This document shows, piece after piece, positions 8,334-16,999 of a DNA stretch of 64,000 nt; position 1 is the stretch's first letter, and every line of letters starts with the position of its first letter. The stretch covers positions 249,873 through 313,872 of the forward strand of contig NZ_QMIE01000002.1 in assembly GCF_007625075.1 (NCBI RefSeq), given 5' to 3'. The notes under the pieces are model-generated. The model did no database searches. It saw only the letters and a program-made list of their open reading frames with translations, and had not been told where the DNA came from. The translations under genes and the position numbers were made by a program. Origin of the DNA: Oceanidesulfovibrio indonesiensis. Its GTDB lineage: Bacteria > Desulfobacterota > Desulfovibrionia > Desulfovibrionales > Desulfovibrionaceae.

Positions 8334-9428
8334 CTACACGGAATCGAGCGCCAGGGGAAAGTGCAGATGGAAGGTGGCGCCCTGACCGGGATTTGATTCA
8401 ACGCTCACATCGCCCTGGTTGTCCAGGATGATGTGGCGCGCCTCCGTGAGCCCCATGCCTACGGCTTGGGGTTTTGTCGTGTAGAACGGGTCGAATATGT
8501 AGGGAAGGTTGTCCGGCGCAATGCCAGGTCCGTCATCGGAAATGCTGATGGTGACGCCGCCGTTGTCCGGGTTGGCAGTGGCTTTGATGCTCATTTCGTT
8601 GCAGCCGAACTCCATGGCGTTGTCCACGATGTGCATGACGGCGCGTACGAGCTGGCCCTTGTCGCCGGCGATGCATACGTCACGGATCGAGTTGTCGTTC
8701 TCCGGGTTCATTTCCAGGCCGTATTTCTGGCGGGTGGCGCTGCGAATTTCGTTGATAAGGACGCCCACTTCCAGTTGATCGAGCTGAGGGCGCTCCAGGG
8801 ATGCGTAGTCCGCCACGGTCTTCACAGTCTTTTCCAGTTTGTTGCTTTCCTCGATGATGATCTCCAGCTTGCTGCGCATGTTGTCGTTGAGCGTTTCGGC
8901 TTTGAGCAGCCGCTGTGTGAAGCCGGCGATGGTCATGATGGGATTGCGCACCTGGTGGGCCACGGAAAGGGCGAGGTTTTTGAGACCGTCGGCGCGTTCC
9001 CGCTGGAGGAGGTTGCGCTCCCAGAGCAGCCGCCGCTCGCGTTGCTGGCGCTGGTGTGCCTCCGTGATGTCCTCCACCAGCAGCACCACGCCTGTGAGCT
9101 CCTTGCCCTGGCGCAGGAAGGACGAGACCAGGGAAAGCATGAGCTGGCGATTGGTTCGCGGGTTGGTGTAGGGTACCTGGCGGCGGAAGTTCACGAGTTC
9201 GAAGCGGATGACTTCCATGAGAACATCGTTGAACTCGTAATTTTCTTCGAGGCTGAAAAACAACTCGCCCCAGGACGAGTTTCTCAGTTCTTCCTCGGTG
9301 AAGCCGAGCATCGTGGTCAGCGCCGGGTTCACCAGCACCACTTCGCCGTCGTGGTCGACCACCATGAGGCCGAGCGCCATTGCCTCCACGATGTTCTGAG
9401 TGGCGATTTGCTTGAAAGATTCGTCCAT
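8334..9428 (-). CDS. PAS-domain sensor histidine kinase
   Basis: The 364-residue protein has an N-terminal PAS domain (about residues 10-120, VVDHDGEVVLVNPAL), a short coiled linker, and a HisKA region with H-box SVAHQVRNPIMTI near 155. A HATPase_c domain follows, with N-box HIVDNAMEF, DDGPGIAP and GMGLTEARHII motifs. There is no membrane segment, so it senses a cytoplasmic signal. The start is uncertain: ATG 9428 and ATG 9440 are both possible and neither has a strong ribosome-binding site. It ends about 60 bp from the convergent receiver gene. The receiver's Asp-to-Glu change argues against simple phosphotransfer between them. Confidence 0.88.
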   Translation of the reverse strand: MDESFKQIATQNIVEAMALGLMVVDHDGEVVLVNPALTTMLGFTEEELRNSSWGELFFSLEENYEFNDVLMEVIRFELVNFRRQVPYTNPRTNRQLMLSLVSSFLRQGKELTGVVLLVEDITEAHQRQQRERRLLWERNLLQRERADGLKNLALSVAHQVRNPIMTIAGFTQRLLKAETLNDNMRSKLEIIIEESNKLEKTVKTVADYASLERPQLDQLEVGVLINEIRSATRQKYGLEMNPENDNSIRDVCIAGDKGQLVRAVMHIVDNAMEFGCNEMSIKATANPDNGGVTISISDDGPGIAPDNLPYIFDPFYTTKPQAVGMGLTEARHIILDNQGDVSVESNPGQGATFHLHFPLALDSV

Positions 9429-9644
9429 AATGCGGCGCATTCTGCAAAAAAATTTGGCGATTGTTAAATGTTTTGCATGGATCGGACGCTGCGTCAAGAA
9501 ATGTCCGCCGACGGGGCCATGTCCCCACCTTGCCTCCGGCGGCAAAGGTACCTATAGAGACACCTCGACGCACGGGTAGCTGAACCACCAAATCCCAGAG
9601 CGGAAAGTCGCTCTGGCAGCTCGTGCGTGTAAGGATCCGTTTTC

Positions 9645-10469
9645 GTGATTACAGCCGACCTTCATTTGCACACAAGCCATTCTCACGGACGCCACACGAC
9701 CCGCGCCATGGTGGAATCCGGACTGGCCAGGGAGCTTGCGCTGCTTGGCTTTACCGAGCATGCGCCCAGGCCGCATGGGTATGTGTATCCCAAAGACTAC
9801 CAGGACAAGCTGGAACGCAACTTCATGACGTACTGCGAGGAAGTCCGCTCGCTGCGCCGGGAGTATGCGGACCGGATCGAACTGCTGCTGGGCGCGGAGC
9901 TCGACTTCATTCCAGATGCGGACGAGCAGATGCGCGGTCTGGTACGGCGCGCGCAGCCGGACTATGTGCTGGGGGGCGTACATTTCATCGGGCATTGGGG
10001 ATTCGACTACTCCCCGGCGGACTGGAAGGAGTTGAACATGGACGCCTGCGCCGCCAAGTACAGGGAGTACTACGCCCTGATACCGCGGATGGCGCGCTTC
10101 GGCGTGTTCGACGGCGCCGCGCACCTGGATCTGGTCAAGCTTTTCTCCGTTGATCATTACCGCGCATGGGAAGCGAGCGAAGAAGGGCGCACTGCCGTGG
10201 CGGCCGCGCTGGACGCACTGGCTGAAGCAGGCATGGGCCTTGAAATTTCCTCGGCCGGACTGCGCAAGCCGTGCAAGGAAATATATCCGGGACCGCGGAT
10301 CATGCGTATGGCCAGGGAGCGCGACCTGGACGTCACCTTCGGTTCCGACGCCCACGCCTGCGAACAGGTGGGTTGGGCTTTCGATCAACTCGCCGCGTAC
10401 GCCGCCGAGTATGGGTTCGAGCATTCCGTGTGTTACACGCCGCAAGGCAAGCGATGTTTGAGCTTGTAA
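9645..10469 (+). CDS. PHP-domain phosphatase, histidinol-phosphatase type
   Basis: The 274-residue protein is a PHP-family metallophosphoesterase. The metal ligands are visible as DLHLHTSHSHG at the N-terminus, FTEHAPRP near 37, a Glu in LGAELDFIP, GVHFIGHWGF, a His in GAAHLDLVK and FGSDAH near the C-terminus. The layout matches the HisK/HisJ histidinol-phosphatases that release phosphate from L-histidinol phosphate in histidine synthesis. No other his gene is nearby, so another phosphate ester is possible. It starts at GTG 9645 after AAGGATC, as no in-frame ATG precedes the first metal motif. Confidence 0.85.
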   Translation: MITADLHLHTSHSHGRHTTRAMVESGLARELALLGFTEHAPRPHGYVYPKDYQDKLERNFMTYCEEVRSLRREYADRIELLLGAELDFIPDADEQMRGLVRRAQPDYVLGGVHFIGHWGFDYSPADWKELNMDACAAKYREYYALIPRMARFGVFDGAAHLDLVKLFSVDHYRAWEASEEGRTAVAAALDALAEAGMGLEISSAGLRKPCKEIYPGPRIMRMARERDLDVTFGSDAHACEQVGWAFDQLAAYAAEYGFEHSVCYTPQGKRCLSL

Positions 10470-10666
10470 GGCTTGGTTGACGCGGACTTTGCGAGGTTGA
10501 GCGGCTGTGATGACTGTGGTAGGAAACAAGGCGTTCGAGCCGCTGGCGAAGACCCGTGGCGCAATGCACTCCATTTGTTCCCAATGACAATGAATACGCG
10601 ACCTCGCGGCTGATGCCGGCCGCGTGCACAAGAAACCTTTTGCCGTACCACGGACGATCACGGAAT

Positions 10667-12526
10667 ATGGCCCACGAGGACATCTTTACACTGGACCTCG
10701 CCAAAGAGAAGAGCGCTCTTCACAAGGCGTTCATCTCCGCGCTTGGCAAGCCGTTGGAGCGTCTCATCGGTCTGGATTCGCTCAACGCCATCCACAAGGG
10801 ATCGGCCGAGCTGAAACCGGACAATGAATTCATGTCCCGGGTTCTGGAAACCATGGACGTCACCTACGAGGTTCCGGATGCGGACATGCTGCGCATTCCG
10901 AAGAAAGGGCCGGTAGTCGTGGTCGCCAACCATCCTTTCGGAGCCATCGAGGGCGTCATCCTGGGCGCTCTGCTCAAGCGGGCCCGCGAGGACGTGAAGA
11001 TCATGGGCAACTACCTGCTCGGGCTTGTTCCGGAACTTCAGGACATGATCATCACTGTGGATAACTTCGGCAGCGCCGACTCCCTGAAGAAGAACATCAA
11101 GCCGCTTAAAGAGTCCATACGCTGGCTTCGCGGCGGTCATGTTCTCGCCATATTTCCGTCCGGCGAGGTGTCGAGCCTGGATCTGCGCAAGCGCAGGATC
11201 ATGGATCCGGCGTGGAACCGCACCGTGGGCCGCATCATCCACCGCACCGAGGCTCCCGTGCTGCCGGTCTTCTTTCCCGGCGCCAACGGACCGCTGTTCC
11301 ATATCGCCGGATTCCTCCATCCCCGGCTGCGCACTGCGCTCCTTCCGCGACAGTTCATCAAACGCCAGGGGCGCTGCTTCCCGGTGCGCATTGGCAACAC
11401 AATTCCGTTCAAAAAGATCGAGCACCTGGAACGCGATGAAGAACTCATGGCGTATCTGCGTCTGCGCACGTACATGCTCAAACGCCGAGTGACGGAAGAA
11501 AAGCCATCTCGGTTCAAGTTTCGCCTGCCGTTGCCCAGGCGCGGCGCTCACAAGGCGGAAAAGGTCCCGCCGCGCGCCCTGGAGCCCGTCATCGAAGGCA
11601 AGGCTCCCGAGTTGCTCATCGAGGAGATGAACAACCTGCCGCCGGACAACATGCTCGTGGAGATGAACACCTTCCGCGTGTATAAGGCCAAGGCGCAGGC
11701 AATCCCGAACATTCTCGAGGAAATCGGCCGGCTGCGCGAGCACACCTTCCGCCAGGTGGGCGAGGGCACGGGCAAGGGCATAGACCTGGACCGTTACGAT
11801 GAGTATTACGAGCATCTCTTCGTATGGGAGCAGGAAAAGCAGGAGCTCGTAGGCGCATACCGCATAGGTCGCACCGACAGAATCATCGAGCAGCACGGCA
11901 TCGAGGGGTTGTATACGAGCTCGCTGTTCTCCTTCAAGCCGGCGCTCTTCGAGCGCATGGGGCCGGCCCTGGAAATGGGCCGCTCGTTCGTGCGGCCGGA
12001 GTATCAGCGCAGCTTCGCGCCGTTGCTCCTGCTGTGGAAGGGCATCGCCCAGTATGTGCTGCTTTCTCCGGACTACAAAGTGCTGTTCGGTCCGGTTTCC
12101 ATCTCCAGCGACTACTCGCCCATCTCGCGCGAGATGATCGTACGCTACATGCGCGAGAACAACTGGATTTCCGATCTGTCCAAACTGGTGAAGCCCAAGG
12201 TCCCGCCGCGTCTGAAGAAGATGCGCCGCCACGAGATCCGCGAGTTCCGCAACATCTTCAAGTCCGAGGAGGACGTCTCCGGCGTCATCACGGACATCGA
12301 GCCCGTGGTCAAAGGCATTCCCGTGCTGCTCAAGCAGTACCTCAAGCTGGGCGGCAAGATCCTGGCCTTCAACGTGGACCCGGATTTCAACTACTGCCTG
12401 GACGGCCTGATCTATGTGGATCTCACCCAGGCCTCGCCCAGGGTGTTGTCCAACTACATGGGCAAGGACAACTACATCAACTTCATCGAATACCACATGA
12501 CCAAAAGTGGGGAGCTGGAGCAGTAG
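10667..12526 (+). CDS. Fused lysophospholipid acyltransferase and GNAT-type N-acyltransferase (OlsF-like)
   Basis: The 619-residue protein has two enzymatic halves. The N-terminal part (about 70-290) carries PlsC/AGPAT motifs: VVVVANHPFGAIEG with the catalytic H-x4-D/E-like box and LAIFPSGEVSS. The C-terminal part (about 330-560) is a GNAT/hemolysin-like domain of OlsB type, with LREHTFRQVGEGTG and AYRIGRTDRI. Fusion of an OlsA-like and an OlsB-like domain is known in OlsF, which makes ornithine lipids. OlsF activity here is inferred. No membrane-spanning helix is obvious; such enzymes act at the inner membrane surface. ATG 10667 is chosen because the homologous region begins there and the preceding codons lack a Shine-Dalgarno match. 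Confidence 0.8.
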   Translation: MAHEDIFTLDLAKEKSALHKAFISALGKPLERLIGLDSLNAIHKGSAELKPDNEFMSRVLETMDVTYEVPDADMLRIPKKGPVVVVANHPFGAIEGVILGALLKRAREDVKIMGNYLLGLVPELQDMIITVDNFGSADSLKKNIKPLKESIRWLRGGHVLAIFPSGEVSSLDLRKRRIMDPAWNRTVGRIIHRTEAPVLPVFFPGANGPLFHIAGFLHPRLRTALLPRQFIKRQGRCFPVRIGNTIPFKKIEHLERDEELMAYLRLRTYMLKRRVTEEKPSRFKFRLPLPRRGAHKAEKVPPRALEPVIEGKAPELLIEEMNNLPPDNMLVEMNTFRVYKAKAQAIPNILEEIGRLREHTFRQVGEGTGKGIDLDRYDEYYEHLFVWEQEKQELVGAYRIGRTDRIIEQHGIEGLYTSSLFSFKPALFERMGPALEMGRSFVRPEYQRSFAPLLLLWKGIAQYVLLSPDYKVLFGPVSISSDYSPISREMIVRYMRENNWISDLSKLVKPKVPPRLKKMRRHEIREFRNIFKSEEDVSGVITDIEPVVKGIPVLLKQYLKLGGKILAFNVDPDFNYCLDGLIYVDLTQASPRVLSNYMGKDNYINFIEYHMTKSGELEQ

Positions 12527-12640
12527 GGAGGCGTGAAGTCCTCGGCGGATGACGAGTCGCCCGCCGGAACGGCCGATTCATGCAACGCCGCAACTGCCTC
12601 GCGCGAATCCAGCGCTGCCGATTAATCTTCTCGAACCGAC

Positions 12641-14239
12641 ATGGACGCCTTGCCACTCGTCGCTTTCCGTGATGCCCGCGTTCTGCGCGGCGGCGCCACC
12701 ATACTGCATGTCGAATCCTTTGCCTGGCTTCCTGGCGAGCATTGGGCCGTGCTCGGCCGCAACGGTGCGGGCAAGTCCACGTTTCTGGAACTCATCCGCG
12801 GGGACATAGCCCCGGCCCAGGACGAGAGCGACCCGCTGCGCAGCGCGCGCTCCTATTGTCTGGACGGCGTGGTGCGCAATGCGCCGGGATCGGTCAAGCA
12901 GCGCATCGGCCTGGTCTCTCCGGACATGCAGGAGCGCTACCGCCGGCTGGAAAGCCCCATACGCGGCCGGGAACTCGCTGCATCCGGCCTGGACGGAGGG
13001 CCACTGCTGTACCGTAGACCCTCGTCTGACGAGTGGGCGCGCGTGGACGCCTTGCTGGAGGACCTCGGCATTGCGCCCCTCGCTCCAATGCAGGCCGTGC
13101 GCATGTCCCAAGGGCAACTCCGGGCCGTGCTCGTTGCGCGGGCATTGCTCGCGTTGCAGCAGGCCGCGGCGGGCGGACATTCCCTGCTGCTGCTCGACGA
13201 AGTCACCCAAGGCCTGGACAAGCGGGCGCGCACCCGGGTGCTTGAAGTCGTGGAACGCATCGCCGCCGGGCGGGATGGCCCGCAGCTGATGCTCGCCACC
13301 CACAGGCCCGAGGAAATTCCTGCCGGCGTGGGCAACGCCCTCGTCATTGCGGACGGCCGCCTGGCTACGCGGACCACGCCCGCGGAGGCAGCCTCCCTGT
13401 ATGCGGCGCAGGCGCTGCAGGCCGCGCCATGCCCCCATGGAACGCGGCTTGGCGATGCAGCCGGAACCGGCGAAGACCTCGTACGCATTGACCACTGCAC
13501 GGTTGTTCGCGAAGGCGTGCCCGTGCTGCACGACGCAAGCTGGCGGATGACATCCGATCCGCACGAGAACTGGGCCGTGCTGGGGCCCAACGGCGCGGGC
13601 AAGTCCACATTGCTGCGGCTCATTCTGGGCGAGCTGCCCGCGGCGCCGGGGGGCAGCGTCCGCTTGCCGGCCGCCGAGGCCAGCCCGCCTCCATGGCCGC
13701 TGCCGGAGCAGGAACGGCTTGGCCTGTGGCGGCGCAAACGGCGTCTGGGGTTCGTATCCGCCGAGCTGCAGGCGCGCATCGAGCAGGAACTCACCGTGTT
13801 CGACATCGTGTCCACCGGCTTCTTCGGAAGCCTCGCGCCGTTCGACGTGCTCACACGGCCCATGCTCGACCGCGTGGATGCCTGGCTCGACCATTTCGGC
13901 CTGGACGACATCGCCGACAAGGATTTCGGCGCACTCTCCACAGGACTGGCGCGACGGGTTCTCCTGGCCCGCGCCCTGGTGCACGACCCTGTGCTGCTGC
14001 TTCTGGACGAACCCTGCGCAGGCCTGGACGCCGGATCTCGCGAGGCTTTCCTTTCCGCACTTGCAGCCACCGTGAGTTGCGGGGCGCGATACATCTACGT
14101 GACGCATTATCCGGACGATCTGCCGGACTCGGCGACGCACGTGCTGACAGTGGAGCAGGGTCGCATCGTGCAGTCCGGCCCCCGTCACGCATCATCGTCG
14201 GTCGATCCGGGCGCGGGAGAGAGCGGGGCGGGCGCATGA
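12641..14239 (+). CDS. Twin-cassette ABC ATPase (ModF/PhrA-like)
   Basis: The 532-residue soluble protein contains two complete ABC domains. The first has Walker A GRNGAGKST near residue 45, signature MSQGQ and Walker B LLLLDEVTQGLD. The second has Walker A GPNGAGKST near 320, signature LSTGL and Walker B LLLLDEPCAGLD. No membrane subunit or binding protein is adjacent. The layout matches ModF/PhrA proteins, whose role is unsettled. The second signature reads LSTGL instead of LSGGQ, a modest departure. The stop overlaps the next start by 4 bp (ATGA), so the two are translationally coupled. Confidence 0.85.
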   Translation: MDALPLVAFRDARVLRGGATILHVESFAWLPGEHWAVLGRNGAGKSTFLELIRGDIAPAQDESDPLRSARSYCLDGVVRNAPGSVKQRIGLVSPDMQERYRRLESPIRGRELAASGLDGGPLLYRRPSSDEWARVDALLEDLGIAPLAPMQAVRMSQGQLRAVLVARALLALQQAAAGGHSLLLLDEVTQGLDKRARTRVLEVVERIAAGRDGPQLMLATHRPEEIPAGVGNALVIADGRLATRTTPAEAASLYAAQALQAAPCPHGTRLGDAAGTGEDLVRIDHCTVVREGVPVLHDASWRMTSDPHENWAVLGPNGAGKSTLLRLILGELPAAPGGSVRLPAAEASPPPWPLPEQERLGLWRRKRRLGFVSAELQARIEQELTVFDIVSTGFFGSLAPFDVLTRPMLDRVDAWLDHFGLDDIADKDFGALSTGLARRVLLARALVHDPVLLLLDEPCAGLDAGSREAFLSALAATVSCGARYIYVTHYPDDLPDSATHVLTVEQGRIVQSGPRHASSSVDPGAGESGAGA

Positions 14240-14958
14240 ACCGCGGGTTCGTGCAGGTGGCCGGAGTGCATGACGTGGAGGAGATGCTGCTGCTGGCGCG
14301 GTGCGGTGTGGACGCCGCCGGGTTTCCGCTGCGCCTGACCGTGCATGCCGAGGACTGCGACGAGCACGCCGCAGCGGCAATCATCCAGGAGCAGCGCGGT
14401 CAAGGCGCTTCCATTGCCGCCACGTGCATCACCTACGAGACCGATCCGCATGAAGCCGCTGCACTGACCCGCCGCATCGGCGCATCCATGCTGCAACTGC
14501 ACGCAGATGTGACCGTGGACTCGCTGGCGAGGCTTCGGTCCATCGCTCCGGACATCGTCATCATCAAAAGCCTTATCGTGGGGCGCTGCAGTGTGGACGA
14601 ACTTATTGCGGAAGCGCTGGGCGCTGCACCGTACGTGGACGCCTTCATCACCGATACGTACGATCCGCAAAGCGGAGCAACCGGCGCAACGGGCCTCGTG
14701 CACGATTGGGACGCGAGCCGGCGCATCGCCCGCACAGTCGCACGACCACTCATGCTGGCCGGCGGACTGGGACCGGACAACGTGGCCGAGGCGATCCGCT
14801 TCGTGGGGCCGGCAGCCGTGGACGCGCATACTGGCCTCGAAGGGCCGGACGGCCGCAAGGGCGAGACGCTGGTCTCGGCATTCATACAGCAGGCGCGGCA
14901 GGGGTATGCCGCGCTGGATCACGCAGCCGCAGGGACGGTTCCCTGGCCTGCGCGGTGA
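14236..14958 (+). CDS. TrpF-like phosphoribosylanthranilate-isomerase homologue lacking the catalytic Cys
   Basis: The 240-residue protein follows the TrpF (beta/alpha)8 pattern. It has the N-terminal VQVAGVHD strand, MLQLHAD near 95, the Asp-containing FITDTYDPQSGATGATG near 140, HDWD, and the phosphate-binding PLMLAGGLGPDNVAEAI and VDAHTGLEG. In TrpF the first strand normally reads KICGIT and its Cys is the general base; here the position is Ala (A9). The Asp of the acid step seems kept. No trp gene is near, and the gene is coupled to an ABC ATPase. It may have lost or changed the isomerase reaction. Confidence 0.7.
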   Translation: MNRGFVQVAGVHDVEEMLLLARCGVDAAGFPLRLTVHAEDCDEHAAAAIIQEQRGQGASIAATCITYETDPHEAAALTRRIGASMLQLHADVTVDSLARLRSIAPDIVIIKSLIVGRCSVDELIAEALGAAPYVDAFITDTYDPQSGATGATGLVHDWDASRRIARTVARPLMLAGGLGPDNVAEAIRFVGPAAVDAHTGLEGPDGRKGETLVSAFIQQARQGYAALDHAAAGTVPWPAR

Positions 14959-15000
14959 GCCGTCAAGCCTTGTCAGACAGCTGCAAATGGGCTAGGAAGG

Positions 15001-15024
15001 AACGCATCGACGCGTTACTTTTTT
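15001..15024 (+). terminator. Possible terminator after the ABC/TrpF-like pair
   Basis: AACGC at 15001-15005 can pair with GCGTT at 15012-15016, followed by a T-rich run (CTTTTTTC) to 15024. The stem is only 5 bp, so this is tentative. Confidence 0.4.
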
Positions 15025-15099
15025 CACGTTAGGAAGAAGTCCGGAGCCACAAAGCAATGTAGACCGGTCCCACAGGCCGGTGGAACAAAGGAGCACGCC

Positions 15100-15177
15100 A
15101 TGTCTCTGTTCTGGGTTACTCTGGGTCTGATCTGCATACTCTTGGCCCTGCGCCACCTCAAAAAGACCATCAAGTAG
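15100..15177 (+). CDS. 25-residue single-helix membrane protein
   Basis: A 25-codon ORF begins at ATG 15100, preceded by AAAGGAG at 15088-15094 with ideal spacing. It encodes MSLFWVTLGLICILLALRHL followed by KKTIK and a stop. The protein is one hydrophobic helix with a basic C-terminus, the usual look of small regulatory membrane proteins, and is probably inserted with its C-terminus inside. A stem (ACCGG at 15064-15068 with CCGGT at 15077-15081) lies just upstream of the ribosome-binding site. A strong terminator follows at 15353-15390. The coding potential is inferred from the Shine-Dalgarno match and hydrophobicity. Confidence 0.65.
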   Translation: MSLFWVTLGLICILLALRHLKKTIK

Positions 15178-15352
15178 TCGACACCCCCTCTCCAGTCCGA
15201 TGGGGTCTGTGGCTGTTTCGGCTTACTTCCATAGGTGAATTCCCCTTTGGATATTCATCATTCAGGGGAACTCGCTCCCGTGCAGCAGCGTTGACCACAA
15301 CGCATCGGGATAGCTTCGCCTGACTGCTACGCGCATATCATTGCATCAATAA

Positions 15353-15390
15353 GATAAGGCCCGCCGACATCTCGCCAGGCGGGCCTTATC
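15353..15390. terminator. Strong bidirectional hairpin terminator
   Basis: GATAAGGCCCGCC at 15353-15365 pairs perfectly with GGCGGGCCTTATC at 15378-15390 around a 12-nt loop. T-rich sequence follows on both strands. It lies 29 bp past the stop of the leftward lipoprotein gene and downstream of the rightward 25-residue protein gene, so it can serve both. Confidence 0.85.
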
Positions 15391-15419
15391 TTTAAGCAAG
15401 TCAAAAAGGGGGCGACGCT

Positions 15420-15785
15420 TCAGATTTCGGTCCTGTTCTGCCCGTTCATCTGTTCGCCTTCTTCAGGCGTGTGCTCTTCGCGTTCTTCAGTCATGCCGAG
15501 CCCTCCACGTTCGTCGGCAGGCTGTTCATCACCTGCTTCACCCTCGGGCTGGACGGACTCCTCTCCCATGCCTTCCTCAGGTTGCGCGGGCTCGTCCCGT
15601 TCTTTCATGGGCTCGGTGGCTTGCTCTTCCGTCTGGTCCGTGGCGTTGGGCTGTCCGCCATACACCTCGGTTTCGCTTTGCGTGGTGTACTCCTCGGCCG
15701 GCGGTGTTTCATCATCATAACAGGATGCAACGAGCAAAGACGACGCGAGCAAAGCTGCAAGGGCAAGTTTGAAGAAAATGCGCAT
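15420..15785 (-). CDS. Small acidic low-complexity lipoprotein
   Basis: The 121-residue product starts with a lipoprotein signal, MRIFFKLALAALLASSLLVASC, with lipobox VASC and predicted lipidation at C22. The mature part is almost all Glu, Pro, Gln, Gly, Asp and Thr, very acidic, with no hydrophobic core, so it should be disordered in the periplasm. No family is recognisable. It is followed by a strong terminator and sits 200 bp from another small lipoprotein gene in the same direction. A role in metal or cation binding or in envelope spacing is possible but not shown. Confidence 0.7.
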   Translation of the reverse strand: MRIFFKLALAALLASSLLVASCYDDETPPAEEYTTQSETEVYGGQPNATDQTEEQATEPMKERDEPAQPEEGMGEESVQPEGEAGDEQPADERGGLGMTEEREEHTPEEGEQMNGQNRTEI

Positions 15786-15984
15786 GGTCAGACTCCTGTC
15801 TTGATCTTCACGATGTTGGCGTTCGGAAAACCAGAAGCTCTACAGTTTGCCACGTTAAAACGGGATGGGCGGTTTTTACTATAGGAGTTTGACCGAAGGT
15901 CGTGTCGGAATAGGGCCGACACCGGGAGCCCATGCCTGAACTCCCGGCTGCCCTTGGAACAAAAAAGAAGCGAAGAGACGGGGG

Positions 15985-16422
15985 TTAAGACCCGATGTCT
16001 TCCTTCACCTTGTCTTCTACTTCCTGGAGGGACTGGCCCATCTCTTCCATTGTGGCGCCGATCTCGGTCTTGAGATTATCCCAGGATTCCTCGGCAGACT
16101 GGCCGAACTCGTCAAGACGCGTGCGCATGGTCTCGATGGACTGCTCGAGCTCCTGCACCTGCTCCTCATAGGTGGCCGACACTTCTTCGGAAGCGTTTTC
16201 CATTTCGGCCTTGATGTTTGCCAGCTTTTCTTCCATGGCGGCGAGCTGCTCATGGTATTCCCGCTCTACGGCCTCACGATCAACAACAACATCTTCGGAT
16301 TCCAGGACTTCGCCGCTCTTCTCCCCCTGGTCGCTGGTTTCCGTAGGGGTGTCGCCGCCGCATGCGGCAACTAAAAGCAGAGACAGGGTGATGAGGCACA
16401 GAAGGAGATTACGAATCATCAT
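15985..16422 (-). CDS. Coiled-coil lipoprotein
   Basis: The 145-residue product has a lipoprotein signal peptide ending in the lipobox LVAAC, with lipidation expected at C21. A short acidic linker follows. Residues about 48-145 form a long heptad-patterned helix rich in Glu and Gln (EREYHEQLAAMEEKLANIK onward), which predicts a coiled coil. It has no recognisable enzyme motif. Short coiled-coil lipoproteins often have structural or stress roles in the envelope. The spacing of about 200 bp from the neighbouring lipoprotein gene leaves co-transcription uncertain. Confidence 0.7.
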   Translation of the reverse strand: MMIRNLLLCLITLSLLLVAACGGDTPTETSDQGEKSGEVLESEDVVVDREAVEREYHEQLAAMEEKLANIKAEMENASEEVSATYEEQVQELEQSIETMRTRLDEFGQSAEESWDNLKTEIGATMEEMGQSLQEVEDKVKEDIGS

Positions 16423-16999
16423 AGAAAGCCTCCATGGTGGGATGGGTGTTCAAACAAAAAAAATACGAAGCCTCAAAAGGTATTGGCAAGTCTGGATCGT
16501 ACACCGACGATACAATTAGCACGGTATGCTTCCCGGTCGAATGCTCCGAGAAAGTGCCGGCGATGTTAACGCCTCCAAACCTTCCATTATTATACAAATA
16601 TACAGTATTCTGAAGCGTACTCAAGAGAAAATATATGCGAGGCATCCATGCAGCCTCCGGAGAGAATTCGCAGAATCCGCATTTAGGGCAGTTGCTTACC
16701 GCACAGTGCGGAGCCGAAGACTGATGGCAGCGACGTTGAAGCCCCCAAAAAATACCACACAACGGTTGTGAGCGGCTTTTGATTGAAGTCGTGCGCAGCC
16801 CTGGGCATGGAAGCCTGACGCAAGTCGGCGCCGACAGGTAGTACGGCACGGCAGGCTATCGAAATATTCAAGCGGCTGCGTTGCCGGAGAACAGTCCAGG
16901 TCCTCTTGAGTAGTTCCGCGTACGCATTGGCGAAATACCTTTCTTCACTCGCAAGCGCGTTTCCGAACAGCCTGTCGGAAAACGATTTCTTGATAGTCG
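16423..16999. other. Intergenic region with no recognised feature
   Basis: This 577-bp region upstream of the coiled-coil lipoprotein gene has open frames, but none has a Shine-Dalgarno match or homology that I recognise. It must hold the promoter of the lipoprotein gene and the 3' end of the leftward catabolic operon. I see no clear terminator. Confidence 0.4.

Noticed and set aside
8334-9428. Histidine kinase and adjacent receiver as an ordinary two-component pair
   Set aside because: The genes converge and are not co-transcribed, and the receiver lacks the phospho-acceptor Asp, so ordinary pairing is not supported.
15030-15095. Possible c-di-GMP (GEMM) riboswitch before the 25-residue protein gene
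   Set aside because: CAAAGC and a following ACCGG/CCGGT stem recall part of the motif, but the GGGCAAACC-type first half and the tetraloop receptor are not present.
15902-15947. Two adjacent hairpins (GTGTCGG/CCGACAC and CCGGGAG/CTCCCGG) between the two lipoprotein genes
   Set aside because: The stems are real, but neither is followed by a T-run in the leftward direction, so I did not call a terminator.
16409-16849. Leftward ORF of 146 codons in the 16.4-17.0 kb gap
   Set aside because: No ribosome-binding site, overlap with the lipoprotein gene start and a composition unlike its neighbours.
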